Positions 36,810 to 45,946 of a stretch of 64,000 bases of DNA are shown one piece after another. This DNA is from Roseicyclus sp. (GTDB taxonomy: Bacteria; Pseudomonadota; Alphaproteobacteria; Rhodobacterales; Rhodobacteraceae): positions 62,001 through 126,000 of the forward strand of contig NZ_JAGYJN010000004.1 in the NCBI RefSeq assembly GCF_018402035.1. Direction: 5' to 3'. The first letter of the stretch is position 1. Every line of letters begins with the position of its first letter. The notes beneath the pieces are model-generated. The model made no database searches, was not told where the DNA came from, and saw only the letters and a program-made list of their open reading frames with translations. Position numbers and translations under genes: made by a program.

Positions 36810-36915
36810 TCGAGGGGGCTTTCTGCCCCCCCGCGCTTGGATCGCGCAATTGAAGAAGCGAGGGGGCTTTCTGCCCCCTCGCGCTCCCCCGAGAGTATTT
36901 TTGAAGCAAAGAGGG
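36810..36915. repeat. composite intergenic repeat with two near-identical GC hairpins
   Basis: The unit CGAGGGGGCTTTCTGCCCCC occurs at 36811-36830 and again within 36858-36882, where GCGAGGGGGC pairs with GCCCCCTCGC over 10 bp with a TTTCT loop. A tail GAGAGTATTTTTGAAGCAAA (from about 36891) follows. It lies between the convergent preA and rutR ends and is the best hairpin copy of the family, a likely bidirectional terminator. Confidence 0.75.
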
Positions 36916-37527
36916 TCAGGGGGCCAGAAGGCGGGTAAAGAGCGTGTCGAGGAAGCCTTCGGCCTCGGCCAAGGGATCGCGCGCATCACCCAGCACAGCG
37001 CGGATTTGAACGTCGAAATCGGCGTAATGTTGGGTCAGCGCCCAGATCGAAAAGATCAAATGGTGCGGATCAACATCGGCGATACGTCCGGCTTTGGCCC
37101 AGTCCTGAATCACGGCGGATTTTTCATCGACAAGGGTCTTGAGATCGCTGGCCAGCGCCGCTTGCATGCGCGGCGCACCTTGGACGATTTCATTGGCGAA
37201 AAGGCGCGATTGGCGCGGATAGTGCCGGCTAAGTTCGAGCTTGCGGCGCACATAGGCGCGCAGCTCGGCGATTGGGTCGCCATCGGCATCAAGATCACGC
37301 AGCGGATCGAGCCATGTATCCATCAACTGGCTGAGAAGCGTGACATGGATCGCCTCTTTGGAGGGGAAATAATAAAGCAGGTTCGGCTTGGACAACCCGG
37401 CCTCGGTCGCGATCATATCGAGGGTCGCGCCGCGAAAGCCATGGAGGGAGAACACCTCGAGCGCCGCGTCCAGGATGGTTTCGCGGTTCTTGGCTTGGAT
37501 ACGGGTGCGTGGATTATGCTGTGCCAT
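36916..37527 (-). CDS. rutR: TetR-family regulator RutR
   Basis: About 203 residues, closely resembling E. coli RutR: helix-turn-helix EVFSLHGFRGATLDMIATEA near the start, then the diagnostic LSKPNLLYYFPSKEAIHVTLL and, in the C-terminal ligand domain, DPHHLIFSIWALTQHYADF. RutR binds uracil and thymine, which release it from DNA. The MAQHNPRTRIQ start (37527) is preferred over an in-frame start 30 residues upstream. A near-ideal RutR box lies in its upstream divergent region. Confidence 0.93.
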   Translation of the reverse strand: MAQHNPRTRIQAKNRETILDAALEVFSLHGFRGATLDMIATEAGLSKPNLLYYFPSKEAIHVTLLSQLMDTWLDPLRDLDADGDPIAELRAYVRRKLELSRHYPRQSRLFANEIVQGAPRMQAALASDLKTLVDEKSAVIQDWAKAGRIADVDPHHLIFSIWALTQHYADFDVQIRAVLGDARDPLAEAEGFLDTLFTRLLAP

Positions 37528-37665
37528 GGCGGTATCTGAGGCTTTGGCCCCTCTTGGCACAAGCCCTGTTTCACGGTCTGCCCTGTCTTTGGGCGGGGAT
37601 GCTTGCGCGCGCATCATTTGCCTTGTCTTTATGCGCGCGCTCGCCCAAAATTTAGCGTCGGGTTG

Positions 37666-37693
37666 TTGACTGGCACTGCGTCTCTGCTAGCGT
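37666..37693 (+). promoter_or_regulatory. candidate promoter of the aminotransferase/pyd operon
   Basis: TTGACT (37666-37671), a 16-base spacer, and TAGCGT (37688-37693). The expected start of transcription, near 37700, falls inside the RutR operator, the usual arrangement for repression by blocking RNA polymerase. Confidence 0.45.
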
Positions 37694-37697
37694 CCGA

Positions 37698-37713
37698 TTG
37701 ACCATTTGGTCAA
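37698..37713. promoter_or_regulatory. RutR operator
   Basis: TTGACCATTTGGTCAA, a 7-2-7 inverted repeat, is exactly the RutR consensus TTGACCAnnTGGTCAA. It lies 58 bases before the aminotransferase start and about 170 bases from the rutR start, in the shared divergent region, so it can control both. Confidence 0.85.
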
Positions 37714-37770
37714 AAACCAACATGCGGTTCGGCGGCGCGCGACCGGACCGGCAAAATAGGGAATGCCGCT

Positions 37771-39102
37771 ATGGCGCTTGACCGTTCCAACCCCGTTCCG
37801 AATGACCTTTCCGCGTTCTGGATGCCCTTCACTGCGAACCGCCAGTTCAAAAAGGCACCGCGGATGTTGGTCTCGGCCGACCGGATGCATTACCGCACCG
37901 CCGATGGGCGCGAGGTGCTGGACGGGGTAGCGGGGCTTTGGTGCTGTAATGCGGGCCACAACCGCCCCAAGATCGTTGAGGCGATCCGCCAACAGGCAGG
38001 CGAGTTGGACTATGCGCCCGCCTTCCAGATGGGCCATCCTAAGGCGTTCGAGTTGGCCAACCGGCTGCGCGACATGGCGCCGAGCGCGATGGAGCATGTG
38101 TTTTTCACCAATTCCGGCTCAGAGGCGGTCGAGACCGCGCTGAAAATCGCCATCGCCTATCAGCGCGCCATCGGCCAAGGCACCCGCACCCGCCTGATCG
38201 GGCGCGAGCGCGGCTATCACGGGGTCAATTTCGGCGGCATCTCGGTCGGTGGCATCGTCAACAACCGCAAGTTTTTTGGCACGCTTCTGAACGGCGTTGA
38301 TCATCTGCCCCATACCCATCAGCCGGCGCTGAACGCCTTTAGTCGCGGTGAGCCCGAGCATGGCGCCAATCTGGCCGATGAGCTGGAGCGGATCGTGGCG
38401 CTGCATGGCCCGGAAACGGTCGCCGCCGTGATCGTTGAGCCCGTGGCAGGGTCCACCGGCGTGTTGATCCCGCCCAAGGGCTATCTCAAGCGGCTGCGCG
38501 AGTTGACGCGCAAGCATGGCATCTTGTTGATTTTCGACGAGGTCATCACCGGCTTTGGCCGTTTGGGCGCGCCTTTTGCCGCCGATTATTTCGATGTCAT
38601 GCCCGACATGATCACCTGCGCCAAGGGGCTGACCAATGGCGTGATCCCGATGGGGGCGGTTCTGGCCACCAAGGAGATCCATGATGCCTTCATGAATGGC
38701 CCCGAGCATGTGATCGAGCTGTTCCACGGCTACACCTATTCGGGCAATCCTATCGCCTCGGCCGCCGGTCTGGCCACGCTGGAGACCTATCGCGAAGAGG
38801 GGCTGTTTGAGCGCGCCGCCGAGATCGCCCCCTATTGGGAGGATGCGGTTCATAGCCTGAAAGGCCTGCCGCATGTGATCGACATCCGCAACCTTGGCCT
38901 GATCGCCGGGGTGGAGTTGGACCCCATCGCGGGCGAGCCGACCAAGCGGGCCTTCGCGGCCTTCCTCGATGCTTATGAGAACAATGTGATGATCCGCACC
39001 ACGGGCGACATCATCGCCATGTCGCCGCCCCTGATCATCGAGAAATCGCATATCGACACGCTGATCGGGACCGTGGCGGACGTTCTAAAGCGGCTGCACT
39101 GA
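37771..39102 (+). CDS. class III aminotransferase, likely beta-alanine:pyruvate type
   Basis: A 443-residue PLP enzyme. Visible: WCCNAGHNRPKIVEAIRQQ, NSGSEAVETALKIAIAYQRA near residue 113, GYHGVNFGGISVGG, LIFDEVITGFGRLG near residue 253 and the PLP lysine in CAKGLTNGVIPMGAV near residue 288. It matches omega-amino acid:pyruvate transaminases. In this locus it should transaminate beta-alanine or beta-aminoisobutyrate, the end products of the reductive pyrimidine route. First gene of the operon under the RutR box. Confidence 0.88.
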   Translation: MALDRSNPVPNDLSAFWMPFTANRQFKKAPRMLVSADRMHYRTADGREVLDGVAGLWCCNAGHNRPKIVEAIRQQAGELDYAPAFQMGHPKAFELANRLRDMAPSAMEHVFFTNSGSEAVETALKIAIAYQRAIGQGTRTRLIGRERGYHGVNFGGISVGGIVNNRKFFGTLLNGVDHLPHTHQPALNAFSRGEPEHGANLADELERIVALHGPETVAAVIVEPVAGSTGVLIPPKGYLKRLRELTRKHGILLIFDEVITGFGRLGAPFAADYFDVMPDMITCAKGLTNGVIPMGAVLATKEIHDAFMNGPEHVIELFHGYTYSGNPIASAAGLATLETYREEGLFERAAEIAPYWEDAVHSLKGLPHVIDIRNLGLIAGVELDPIAGEPTKRAFAAFLDAYENNVMIRTTGDIIAMSPPLIIEKSHIDTLIGTVADVLKRLH

Positions 39103-39138
39103 CCCGATCCGACTGCAACGAAGCGAAAGGCAAATCCC

Positions 39139-40389
39139 ATGGCTGCGCCCGGCGAGAATATGACGATCAATGGCGAGCGGCTATGGGATACGCTGATGGA
39201 AATGGCCAAGATCGGCCCCGGTATCGCGGGGGGCAACAACCGCCAAACCCTGACCGATGCGGATGCCGAAGGCCGCGCGCTGTTTCAATCTTGGTGCATG
39301 GCTGCGGGTATGCGCATGGGGGTGGACCAGATGGGCAATATGTTCGCCCGTCGTGAAGGCACCGATCCTGACGCCCTTCCGGTCTATGTCGGAAGCCATC
39401 TCGACACCCAGCCTACGGGCGGCAAGTATGACGGGGTGCTGGGCGTTTTGGGCGGGCTGGAGGTGATCCGCACGCTCAACGATCTGAACATCAAGACGCG
39501 CCACCCCATCGTCGTGGTGAACTGGACCAATGAGGAGGGGACGCGCTTTGCCCCGGCCATGCTTGCCTCGGGTGTTTTTGCGGGGCGGCACACGCAAGAC
39601 TGGGCTTATGACCGTATCGATGCGCAGGGCAAGCGCTTTGGCGATGAGCTTGAGCGGATCGGTTGGAAGGGCGCGGAACCTGTCGGCCAACGCCCGATGA
39701 AGGCGTTTTTCGAATTGCATATCGAGCAAGGCCCGATCCTTGAGGCCGAAGGGGTCGAGATCGGCGTTGTCACCCATGGCCAAGGGCTGCGCTGGGTTGA
39801 ATGCACGATCACGGGCGTGGAAAGCCACACGGGATCGACGCCCATGGCGATGCGGCGCAATGCGGGGCGGGGTTTGGCGCTGATCACCGAATTGGTGCAT
39901 GAGATCGCCATGAAGAACCAGCCCGGCGCTGTGGGCGCGATTGGGCATGTCGATGTCTATCCGAACTCGCGCAACATCATTCCGGGCAAGGTCGTCTGCA
40001 CCGTGGATTTCCGTAGCCATATCTTGGAAAAGCTCAACGGCATGGTGGATGAATTGATGGCGCGCGCGCCTGCAATCTGTGCCGAGATCGGTGTCGGGTT
40101 CTCGGCCCAGATCGTTGGCCAGTTCGACCCGCCAGCCTTTGACCCCGATTGCGTCGGTGCCATTCGCGATGCGGCCGTCCGGCTGGGCTATAGCCATATG
40201 GATATCGTCTCGGGCGCGGGCCATGACGCGTGCTGGATCAACGATGTGGCCCCCACGGCGATGGTGATGTGCCCCTGTGTCGGCGGGCTGAGCCATAATG
40301 AGGCCGAAGAGATCAGCCCCGCTTGGGCGGCGGCGGGCACCAATGTGTTGTTTCATGCCGTCGTGGCGACCGCGGAGATCGTTGAATGA
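39139..40389 (+). CDS. N-carbamoyl-beta-alanine amidohydrolase (hydantoinase/carbamoylase family)
   Basis: A 416-residue M20-type metal-dependent amidase. Metal-ligand motifs: YVGSHLDTQPTGGKYDGVLG near residue 76, WTNEEGTRFAPAM, ELHIEQGPILEAEG near residue 193, SHTGSTPMAMRRN near 233, and the end region AGHDACWINDVAPTAM. It hydrolyses N-carbamoyl-beta-alanine to beta-alanine, CO2 and ammonia, the third pathway step (PydC). The gene ends with ATGA shared with the following lipoprotein. Confidence 0.9.
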   Translation: MAAPGENMTINGERLWDTLMEMAKIGPGIAGGNNRQTLTDADAEGRALFQSWCMAAGMRMGVDQMGNMFARREGTDPDALPVYVGSHLDTQPTGGKYDGVLGVLGGLEVIRTLNDLNIKTRHPIVVVNWTNEEGTRFAPAMLASGVFAGRHTQDWAYDRIDAQGKRFGDELERIGWKGAEPVGQRPMKAFFELHIEQGPILEAEGVEIGVVTHGQGLRWVECTITGVESHTGSTPMAMRRNAGRGLALITELVHEIAMKNQPGAVGAIGHVDVYPNSRNIIPGKVVCTVDFRSHILEKLNGMVDELMARAPAICAEIGVGFSAQIVGQFDPPAFDPDCVGAIRDAAVRLGYSHMDIVSGAGHDACWINDVAPTAMVMCPCVGGLSHNEAEEISPAWAAAGTNVLFHAVVATAEIVE

Positions 40390-40643
40390 GATGTGTTTAT
40401 GGCCTGACCCTTGCCATGGTTTTCGCCCTCTCGGCCTGTGTCACCCCGACGCCCGAGGGCGAAACCGAACAGGTTAGCGAACAGGTGCGCGAACTGGCGG
40501 CACCGGGCCAAGATTTGATGCAAGTCCGCCTCGAGAGTGATGGCTGCTATTGGTACCGCTATGAGGGGCCGGTCGAGACGACATTTCTGCCACTTCTGAC
40601 GCGCGATGACCGCATGATCTGCGTGCGCGCGCCTGCGAGCTGA
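40386..40643 (+). CDS. small lipoprotein within the pyrimidine operon
   Basis: An 85-residue protein whose start codon overlaps the amidase stop (ATGA at 40386-40389). It has a lipoprotein signal (MRCVYGLTLAMVFALSAC; Cys near residue 18) and a short mature domain with two more Cys (DGCYWY and MICVRAPAS) that could form a disulfide. It lies 26 bases before the hydantoinase gene. I do not recognise the family. It probably belongs to the operon, but a role in uptake or processing is unproven. Confidence 0.7.
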   Translation: MRCVYGLTLAMVFALSACVTPTPEGETEQVSEQVRELAAPGQDLMQVRLESDGCYWYRYEGPVETTFLPLLTRDDRMICVRAPAS

Positions 40644-40669
40644 TCGAAACACAACCGGGGGAAGATGCG

Positions 40670-42124
40670 ATGAGCACTGTGATCAAAGGCGGAACCATCG
40701 TGACGGCCGATCTGAGCTATGCCGCCGATCTACGGATCGAAGCAGGCCGGATCATCGAAATCGGCCCCGATCTCAAGGGTGACAGCGTGCTTGATGCCAC
40801 GGGCTGTTACGTCATGCCGGGCGGGATCGATCCGCATACGCATTTGGAAATGCCCTTTATGGGCACCTATTCGGCCGATGATTTTGAAAGCGGCACGCGC
40901 GCCGCGCTGTCGGGTGGCACCACGATGGTGGTCGATTTCGCGCTGCCCTCGCCCGGTCAAGGGCTGATCGACGCGCTCCAGATGTGGGACAACAAGGCCG
41001 GTCGCGCCAATTGCGATTATTCTTACCACATGGCCGTGACATGGTGGGGTGAGCAGGTTTTCAATGAGATGCAGACCGTGATCGAAGATCGCGGGATCAA
41101 CACCTTCAAGCATTTCATGGCCTACAAGGGCGCGCTCATGGTCAATGACGATGAGCTTTTTGCGTCCTTCAACCGTCTGGCCGAGCTTGGCGGCATCGCG
41201 ATGGTCCATGCCGAGAACGGCGATGTGGTGGCCGAGTTGACCGCGAAGCTTTTGGCTGAGGGCAATACCGGCCCAGAGGCGCACGCCTATTCCCGCCCCG
41301 CGCAGGTCGAGGGGGAAGCCACGAACCGCGCCATCATGATCGCCGATATGGCGGGTGTGCCGCTTTACGTCGTCCATGTCTCGTCCGAGGATGCGCATGA
41401 GGCGATCCGGCGCGCGCGCGCGCTTGGCAAGCGGGTCTGGGGCGAGCCCTTGATCCAGCATTTGACACTGGATGAAAGCGAGTATTTCCACCCCGATTGG
41501 GACCATGCCGCGCGCCGCGTGATGTCGCCCCCTTTCCGCAACAAGAAACATCAAGACAGCCTGTGGGCCGGCCTGATGTCGGGCTCGCTGTCGGTCGTGG
41601 CGACGGATCACTGCGCCTTTACGACCGCGCAAAAGCGCTTTGGTGTCGGCGATTTCTCGAAAATCCCCAACGGCACGGGCGGGCTTGAGGACCGCATGCC
41701 GATGCTGTGGACGCATGGTGTGGCGACGGGGCGGCTGACGCCAAATGAGTTTGTGGCCATCACCTCGACCAATATCGCCAAGATCTTGAATTGCTACCCG
41801 AAAAAGGGCGCGATCTTGGTGGGGGCGGATGCCGATATCGTGGTCTGGGATCCCGCAAAGGAAAAGACCATCATGGCCAGCGCCCAGCAATCGGCCATCG
41901 ATTACAACGTGTTCGAGGGGCACAAGGTCAAGGGTCTGCCGCGTTTCACGCTGACGCGCGGGCATGTGGCCGTGCATGATGGCGAGATCCGCACGCAAGA
42001 GGGGCATGGCCAATTCGTCAAGCGCCCCGGCAATGGCACGGTCAACCGCGCGCTTAGCACATGGAAAGAGCTGACAGCCCCACGCCCAGTGGAACGCACG
42101 GGCATTCCCGCGACGGGGGTGTGA
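40670..42124 (+). CDS. hydA: dihydropyrimidinase
   Basis: A 484-residue cyclic amidohydrolase. Metal site: GGIDPHTHLEMPFMG near residue 53, the carboxylated Lys in FKHFMAYKGALMV near residue 150, VHAENGDV, YVVHVSSEDAHEAI and ATDHCAF near residue 313. It opens dihydrouracil and dihydrothymine to N-carbamoyl-beta-amino acids, the second step of the pathway. Start at 40670 has GGGGGAAGATGCG upstream. Its stop overlaps the next ATG by one base. Confidence 0.93.
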   Translation: MSTVIKGGTIVTADLSYAADLRIEAGRIIEIGPDLKGDSVLDATGCYVMPGGIDPHTHLEMPFMGTYSADDFESGTRAALSGGTTMVVDFALPSPGQGLIDALQMWDNKAGRANCDYSYHMAVTWWGEQVFNEMQTVIEDRGINTFKHFMAYKGALMVNDDELFASFNRLAELGGIAMVHAENGDVVAELTAKLLAEGNTGPEAHAYSRPAQVEGEATNRAIMIADMAGVPLYVVHVSSEDAHEAIRRARALGKRVWGEPLIQHLTLDESEYFHPDWDHAARRVMSPPFRNKKHQDSLWAGLMSGSLSVVATDHCAFTTAQKRFGVGDFSKIPNGTGGLEDRMPMLWTHGVATGRLTPNEFVAITSTNIAKILNCYPKKGAILVGADADIVVWDPAKEKTIMASAQQSAIDYNVFEGHKVKGLPRFTLTRGHVAVHDGEIRTQEGHGQFVKRPGNGTVNRALSTWKELTAPRPVERTGIPATGV

Positions 42125-42939
42125 TGGTGCAACCCACCACCGCGATTGCGCCTGATGCGACCGGCCCAGTTATCGCAGCCAAAAACCTTGATCTGACCTT
42201 TCAGACCAATGATGGCCCGGTCCATGCGCTGCGCGATGTGAACCTGACCATCAATAAGGGCGAATTCGTCAGCTTCATTGGCCCCTCGGGTTGCGGCAAG
42301 ACCACGTTTTTGCGCGTGATCGCGGCGCTGGAGCATCCGACGGGCGGCACGATCACGGTCAATGGCATGACCCCTGATGAGGCGCGGATGCGCCGTGCCT
42401 ATGGCTATGTGTTTCAGGCCGCTGGCCTTTACCCGTGGCGGAGCATCGAGAAGAACATCAAGCTACCGCTCGAGATCATGGGCTTTGACCGCGCCGAGCA
42501 AGACAGGCGCGTGCGCGATGTGCTGGCCTTGGTCGATCTAGAGGGGTTTGGGAAGAAATTCCCTTGGCAGTTGTCAGGCGGCATGCAGCAACGCGCAAGC
42601 ATCGCCCGCGCGCTGGCCTTCGATGCCGATATCTTGCTGATGGACGAACCCTTCGGCGCGCTGGATGAGATCGTGCGCGACCATCTGAACGAACAGCTTT
42701 TGACGCTTTGGGCACGCACCGAGAAAACCATCGGCTTTGTCACCCATTCGATCCCCGAGGCGGTCTATCTCTCGACCAAGATCGTCGTAATGAGCCCGCG
42801 ACCGGGCCGGATCACCGATATCATCGACAGCGACCTGCCGCGCGAGCGCCCGCTTGATATTCGCGACACGCCGGAATTTTTGGCCATCGCCCATCGTGTC
42901 CGCGAGGGGCTGCGGGCGGGTCATGCCTATGAGGATTGA
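42124..42939 (+). CDS. NitT/TauT-type ABC transporter ATP-binding protein
   Basis: A 271-residue ATPase: Walker A GPSGCGKTTF near residue 55, LSGGMQQRASIARALAFDADILLMDEP near residue 150, and a C-terminal part with FVTHSIPEAVYLSTKIVVMSPRPGRI, typical of the nitrate/sulfonate/thiamin-precursor class. The ATG at 42124 overlaps the hydA stop, which shows coupling to the pyrimidine genes. It drives two permeases encoded next. Confidence 0.9.
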   Translation: MVQPTTAIAPDATGPVIAAKNLDLTFQTNDGPVHALRDVNLTINKGEFVSFIGPSGCGKTTFLRVIAALEHPTGGTITVNGMTPDEARMRRAYGYVFQAAGLYPWRSIEKNIKLPLEIMGFDRAEQDRRVRDVLALVDLEGFGKKFPWQLSGGMQQRASIARALAFDADILLMDEPFGALDEIVRDHLNEQLLTLWARTEKTIGFVTHSIPEAVYLSTKIVVMSPRPGRITDIIDSDLPRERPLDIRDTPEFLAIAHRVREGLRAGHAYED

Positions 42940-42999
42940 GCGCGCAGCCCAGCATGATCGCATGGTCGGACTTACGCGCGGCTGGTCAGGGTGGTGGGC

Positions 43000-43989
43000 A
43001 TGAGTGCTGCGCTGACACAGAGGCCCGCGCGCGCATCTTGGGCGCTGGGCGGTCTGGCGGCAGGGGTTCTGCCGGTTATGACCGTGCTCATGGCGATCAT
43101 TGCCATCTGGTATGGCGCCAGCGTGATGATGAACCGCGCTTGGACGCTTGACCAGATGCAGCGCCAGAATATCGAGATGACGCCCTTTGAGATCATTGCG
43201 GCCGCCATGACGCAAGAACGCCCCGTGCTGCCGCCGCCCCATCAGGTCGCAGCCGAGATCTGGAACACGACGGTGGGCGAGCCGATCATGCGCGAACGCC
43301 GCGGCCAGATGCAGGGCAATCCGCGCAATTTGATCTTTCATGCCTATCATACGCTTTGGCCCACGATCCTTGGCTTTGGGATTGGCGGATTTTTGGGCAT
43401 CCTTTTGGCCGTGGGCATCGTGCATAGCCGCGCGATGGATATGAGCGTGATGCCATGGGCGATTGCCAGCCAGACCATCCCGATCCTTGCCATCGCGCCG
43501 ATCATCGTGGTGGTGGTCTCGAACCTGCCTGTGCTGAATGCTGCGGTCGATCAAGGGTGGATCAGCGATGACACCAAGCTGTTGGTACCCAAGGCGCTGA
43601 TTTCGTCTTATTTGAGCTTTTTCCCCGTCGTGGTCGGCATGGTGGCGGGGCTGCGCAGCCCGCAGACCAGTGATCTTGACCTGATGCGCACCTATTCGGC
43701 CAGCCCTGCCCAAACCTTTTGGAAGCTGCGCCTGCCCGCATCGGTGCCGTTCTTGTTCACCTCGCTCAAGGTATCGATTGCCGCAGCTTTGGTGGGCACG
43801 ATCGTGGCCGAACTGCCCACGGGTGCGCGTTTCGGCCTTGGCGCGCGGCTTTTGACCGGCAGCTATTACGGCCAGACGATCCAGATTTGGTCGGCACTCT
43901 TCATGGCAGCGATCTGTGCGGCGGCTTTGGTCATGATCTTGGGCGCGCTGGAACGGGTGGTGCTCAAGCGCATGGGGGCGCGGCCATGA
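43000..43989 (+). CDS. ABC transporter permease, NitT/TauT type
   Basis: A 329-residue permease with about six membrane segments. The binding-protein-dependent motif is near residue 225 (DLMRTYSASPAQTFWKLRLPASVPFLFTSLK). A hydrophilic insert of about 70 residues between the first and second membrane segments (ERPVLPPPHQVAAEIW) is typical of this class. The ATG at 43000 is preferred over the GTG at 42991. It shares ATGA with the next permease. Confidence 0.88.
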   Translation: MSAALTQRPARASWALGGLAAGVLPVMTVLMAIIAIWYGASVMMNRAWTLDQMQRQNIEMTPFEIIAAAMTQERPVLPPPHQVAAEIWNTTVGEPIMRERRGQMQGNPRNLIFHAYHTLWPTILGFGIGGFLGILLAVGIVHSRAMDMSVMPWAIASQTIPILAIAPIIVVVVSNLPVLNAAVDQGWISDDTKLLVPKALISSYLSFFPVVVGMVAGLRSPQTSDLDLMRTYSASPAQTFWKLRLPASVPFLFTSLKVSIAAALVGTIVAELPTGARFGLGARLLTGSYYGQTIQIWSALFMAAICAAALVMILGALERVVLKRMGARP

Positions 43990-44903
43990 GGGCGGTTGGT
44001 CTTGTGCCTTGGGGCTTGCCCGTGCTGGGCGTGGCGCTGATTGTTTGGGCCGCCCTCAACGACACGCGCCTTGCGCTGATCTTGGGCGTCTGGTTCGGGG
44101 CTTGGGCGCTGAATGCTTGGCTATCGGACCGCGCGCATCGCCGCGGCGCGCGGCTGGTTGTGCCGCTGATCTTTGGCGTGACGCTTCTGGCGCTATGGGA
44201 AATGGCGGTGCAGCTTTACGATATCTCTTTCGTCATTCTGCCTGCACCCTCGGCGATCTGGGCGCGGATCGTGACGGAAACCGCCACGCTATGGGCCGAT
44301 TTCCAGCAAACCATCCTCAAGGGTGCGCTGGCGGGCTATGCGATGGGTTGCGGCGCGGCCTTTCTTGCGGCCCTTGCCGTTGACCGCTCGCCGTTTTTGC
44401 AGCGCGGGCTGTTGCCGATTGGCAATTTCATCGCCGCACTGCCCATTGTGGGCACGGCCCCCATCTTTGTGATGTGGTTCGGCTTTGGCTGGCAGTCGAA
44501 ATCAGCCGTCGTTGTTGCGATGGTGTTTTTCCCGATGCTGGTCAATTGCGTCCAAGGGCTCAAGGCGTCGGACGCGATGCAGCGCGATTTGATGCGCACC
44601 TATGCGGCAAGCTATCCCCAAACCCTGATCAAGCTGCGCCTGCCCACGGCGCTGCCCTTCATCTTTAACGGGTTGAAGATCTGCACGACTCTTGCGCTGA
44701 TCGGGGCGATTGTCGCTGAATTTTTCGGCTCACCCACGGTTGGGATGGGCTTTCGCATCAAGATCGAGATGGGGCGTCTGGCCATGGATATGGTCTGGGC
44801 CGAGATTGCCGTGGCCGCATTGGCCGGTTCGCTGTTTTACGGAATTGTGGCGTTGATCGAGCGCAAAACAACATTTTGGCACCCGTCGCAAAGACGGGGC
44901 TGA
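43986..44903 (+). CDS. ABC transporter permease, NitT/TauT type (second)
   Basis: A 305-residue permease, partner of the previous gene, with its own EAA-like loop (QRDLMRTYAASYPQTLIKLRL). About six membrane segments follow a short N-terminal one. The two form a heterodimer, unlike the homodimeric TauC arrangement. The start at 43986 overlaps the preceding stop by 4 bases. A substrate-binding protein follows after 38 bases. Confidence 0.88.
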   Translation: MRAVGLVPWGLPVLGVALIVWAALNDTRLALILGVWFGAWALNAWLSDRAHRRGARLVVPLIFGVTLLALWEMAVQLYDISFVILPAPSAIWARIVTETATLWADFQQTILKGALAGYAMGCGAAFLAALAVDRSPFLQRGLLPIGNFIAALPIVGTAPIFVMWFGFGWQSKSAVVVAMVFFPMLVNCVQGLKASDAMQRDLMRTYAASYPQTLIKLRLPTALPFIFNGLKICTTLALIGAIVAEFFGSPTVGMGFRIKIEMGRLAMDMVWAEIAVAALAGSLFYGIVALIERKTTFWHPSQRRG

Positions 44904-44941
44904 CACACCCATCACGATGGGTCCAACCTGGAGGGAAGAGA

Positions 44942-45925
44942 ATGAATAAGCTACTGATCCCAACACTTGCCCTGACCATGGCCGCAGGCGCGGCACAGGC
45001 GCAAGACGCGGTGTCGCTGCAATTGCAGTGGGTCACCCAATCGCAGTTCGCGGGCTACTATGTGGCGCTTGAGAACGGCTATTACGAAGAAGAGGGCCTT
45101 GATGTCACCATCCTGCCCGGCGGGCCGGATATCGCCCCCCCGCAGGTCTTGGCCGGTGGTGGTGCCGATGCCATGCTGAACTGGATGCCCTCGGCCTTGG
45201 CGGCGCGCGAGCGTGGCCTGCCGGTGGTCAATATTGCCCAGCCTTTCGTGCGCTCGGGCCTCCAGCTCACTTGCTGGAAAGACAGCGGCATTGCTGAACC
45301 TGCCGATCTGGCGGGCCACACCGTGGCACATTGGTTCTTTGGCAATGAATACCCTTTCATGGGCTGGATGAACCAGCTGGGCATTCCGGTCGATGGGTCC
45401 GCGAATGGCGTGACGCTGTTGCAGGCGGGCTTTAACGTCGATCCGCTGTTGCAGCGTCAGGCCGATTGCATCTCGACCATGACCTATAATGAATATTGGC
45501 AGATCATCGATGCGGGCGTCAGCCCGGATGAGTTGGTGACCTTCCGCTATTCTGACTACGGCATGGATACGCTGGAAGATGGCATCTATGTGCTTGAAGA
45601 TAACCTTAACGACCCTGCCTTCTTCGACAAGATGACCCGCTTTGTGCGCGCCTCGATGAAGGGCTGGGCATGGGCGGCGGAAAACCCCGATGATGCGGCG
45701 ATGATCGTGCTCGATTACGACGAGACCGGCGCGCAGACCGAAACCCATCAAAAGCGGATGATGGGCGAGATCGCGCTTTTGGTAGCCGGCGGCGATGGCA
45801 CCTTGGACGAGGCATCCTATGCCCGCACGGTGCGCACGCTGCTCGAAGGGGGTGATGCCGTCATCACCGCCGAGCCCGCCGGCGCATGGACCCATGCGGT
45901 GACCAACGCGGCGCTGGCCAACTGA
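44942..45925 (+). CDS. NMT1/THI5-like substrate-binding protein
   Basis: A 327-residue periplasmic protein with a signal peptide (MNKLLIPTLALTMAAGAAQA; cleavage after AQA). The mature part begins VSLQLQWVTQSQFAGYYVALE, the family's pyrimidine-binding strand (LQW...QFAGYY), then GLDVTILPGGPDI. Relatives bind pyrimidine-type thiamin precursors; in this operon uracil, thymine or dihydropyrimidines are more likely. GGAGGG precedes the ATG. A strong hairpin ends the operon. Confidence 0.88.
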   Translation: MNKLLIPTLALTMAAGAAQAQDAVSLQLQWVTQSQFAGYYVALENGYYEEEGLDVTILPGGPDIAPPQVLAGGGADAMLNWMPSALAARERGLPVVNIAQPFVRSGLQLTCWKDSGIAEPADLAGHTVAHWFFGNEYPFMGWMNQLGIPVDGSANGVTLLQAGFNVDPLLQRQADCISTMTYNEYWQIIDAGVSPDELVTFRYSDYGMDTLEDGIYVLEDNLNDPAFFDKMTRFVRASMKGWAWAAENPDDAAMIVLDYDETGAQTETHQKRMMGEIALLVAGGDGTLDEASYARTVRTLLEGGDAVITAEPAGAWTHAVTNAALAN

Positions 45926-45946
45926 TCGCCACGCTTGATCTGATCG

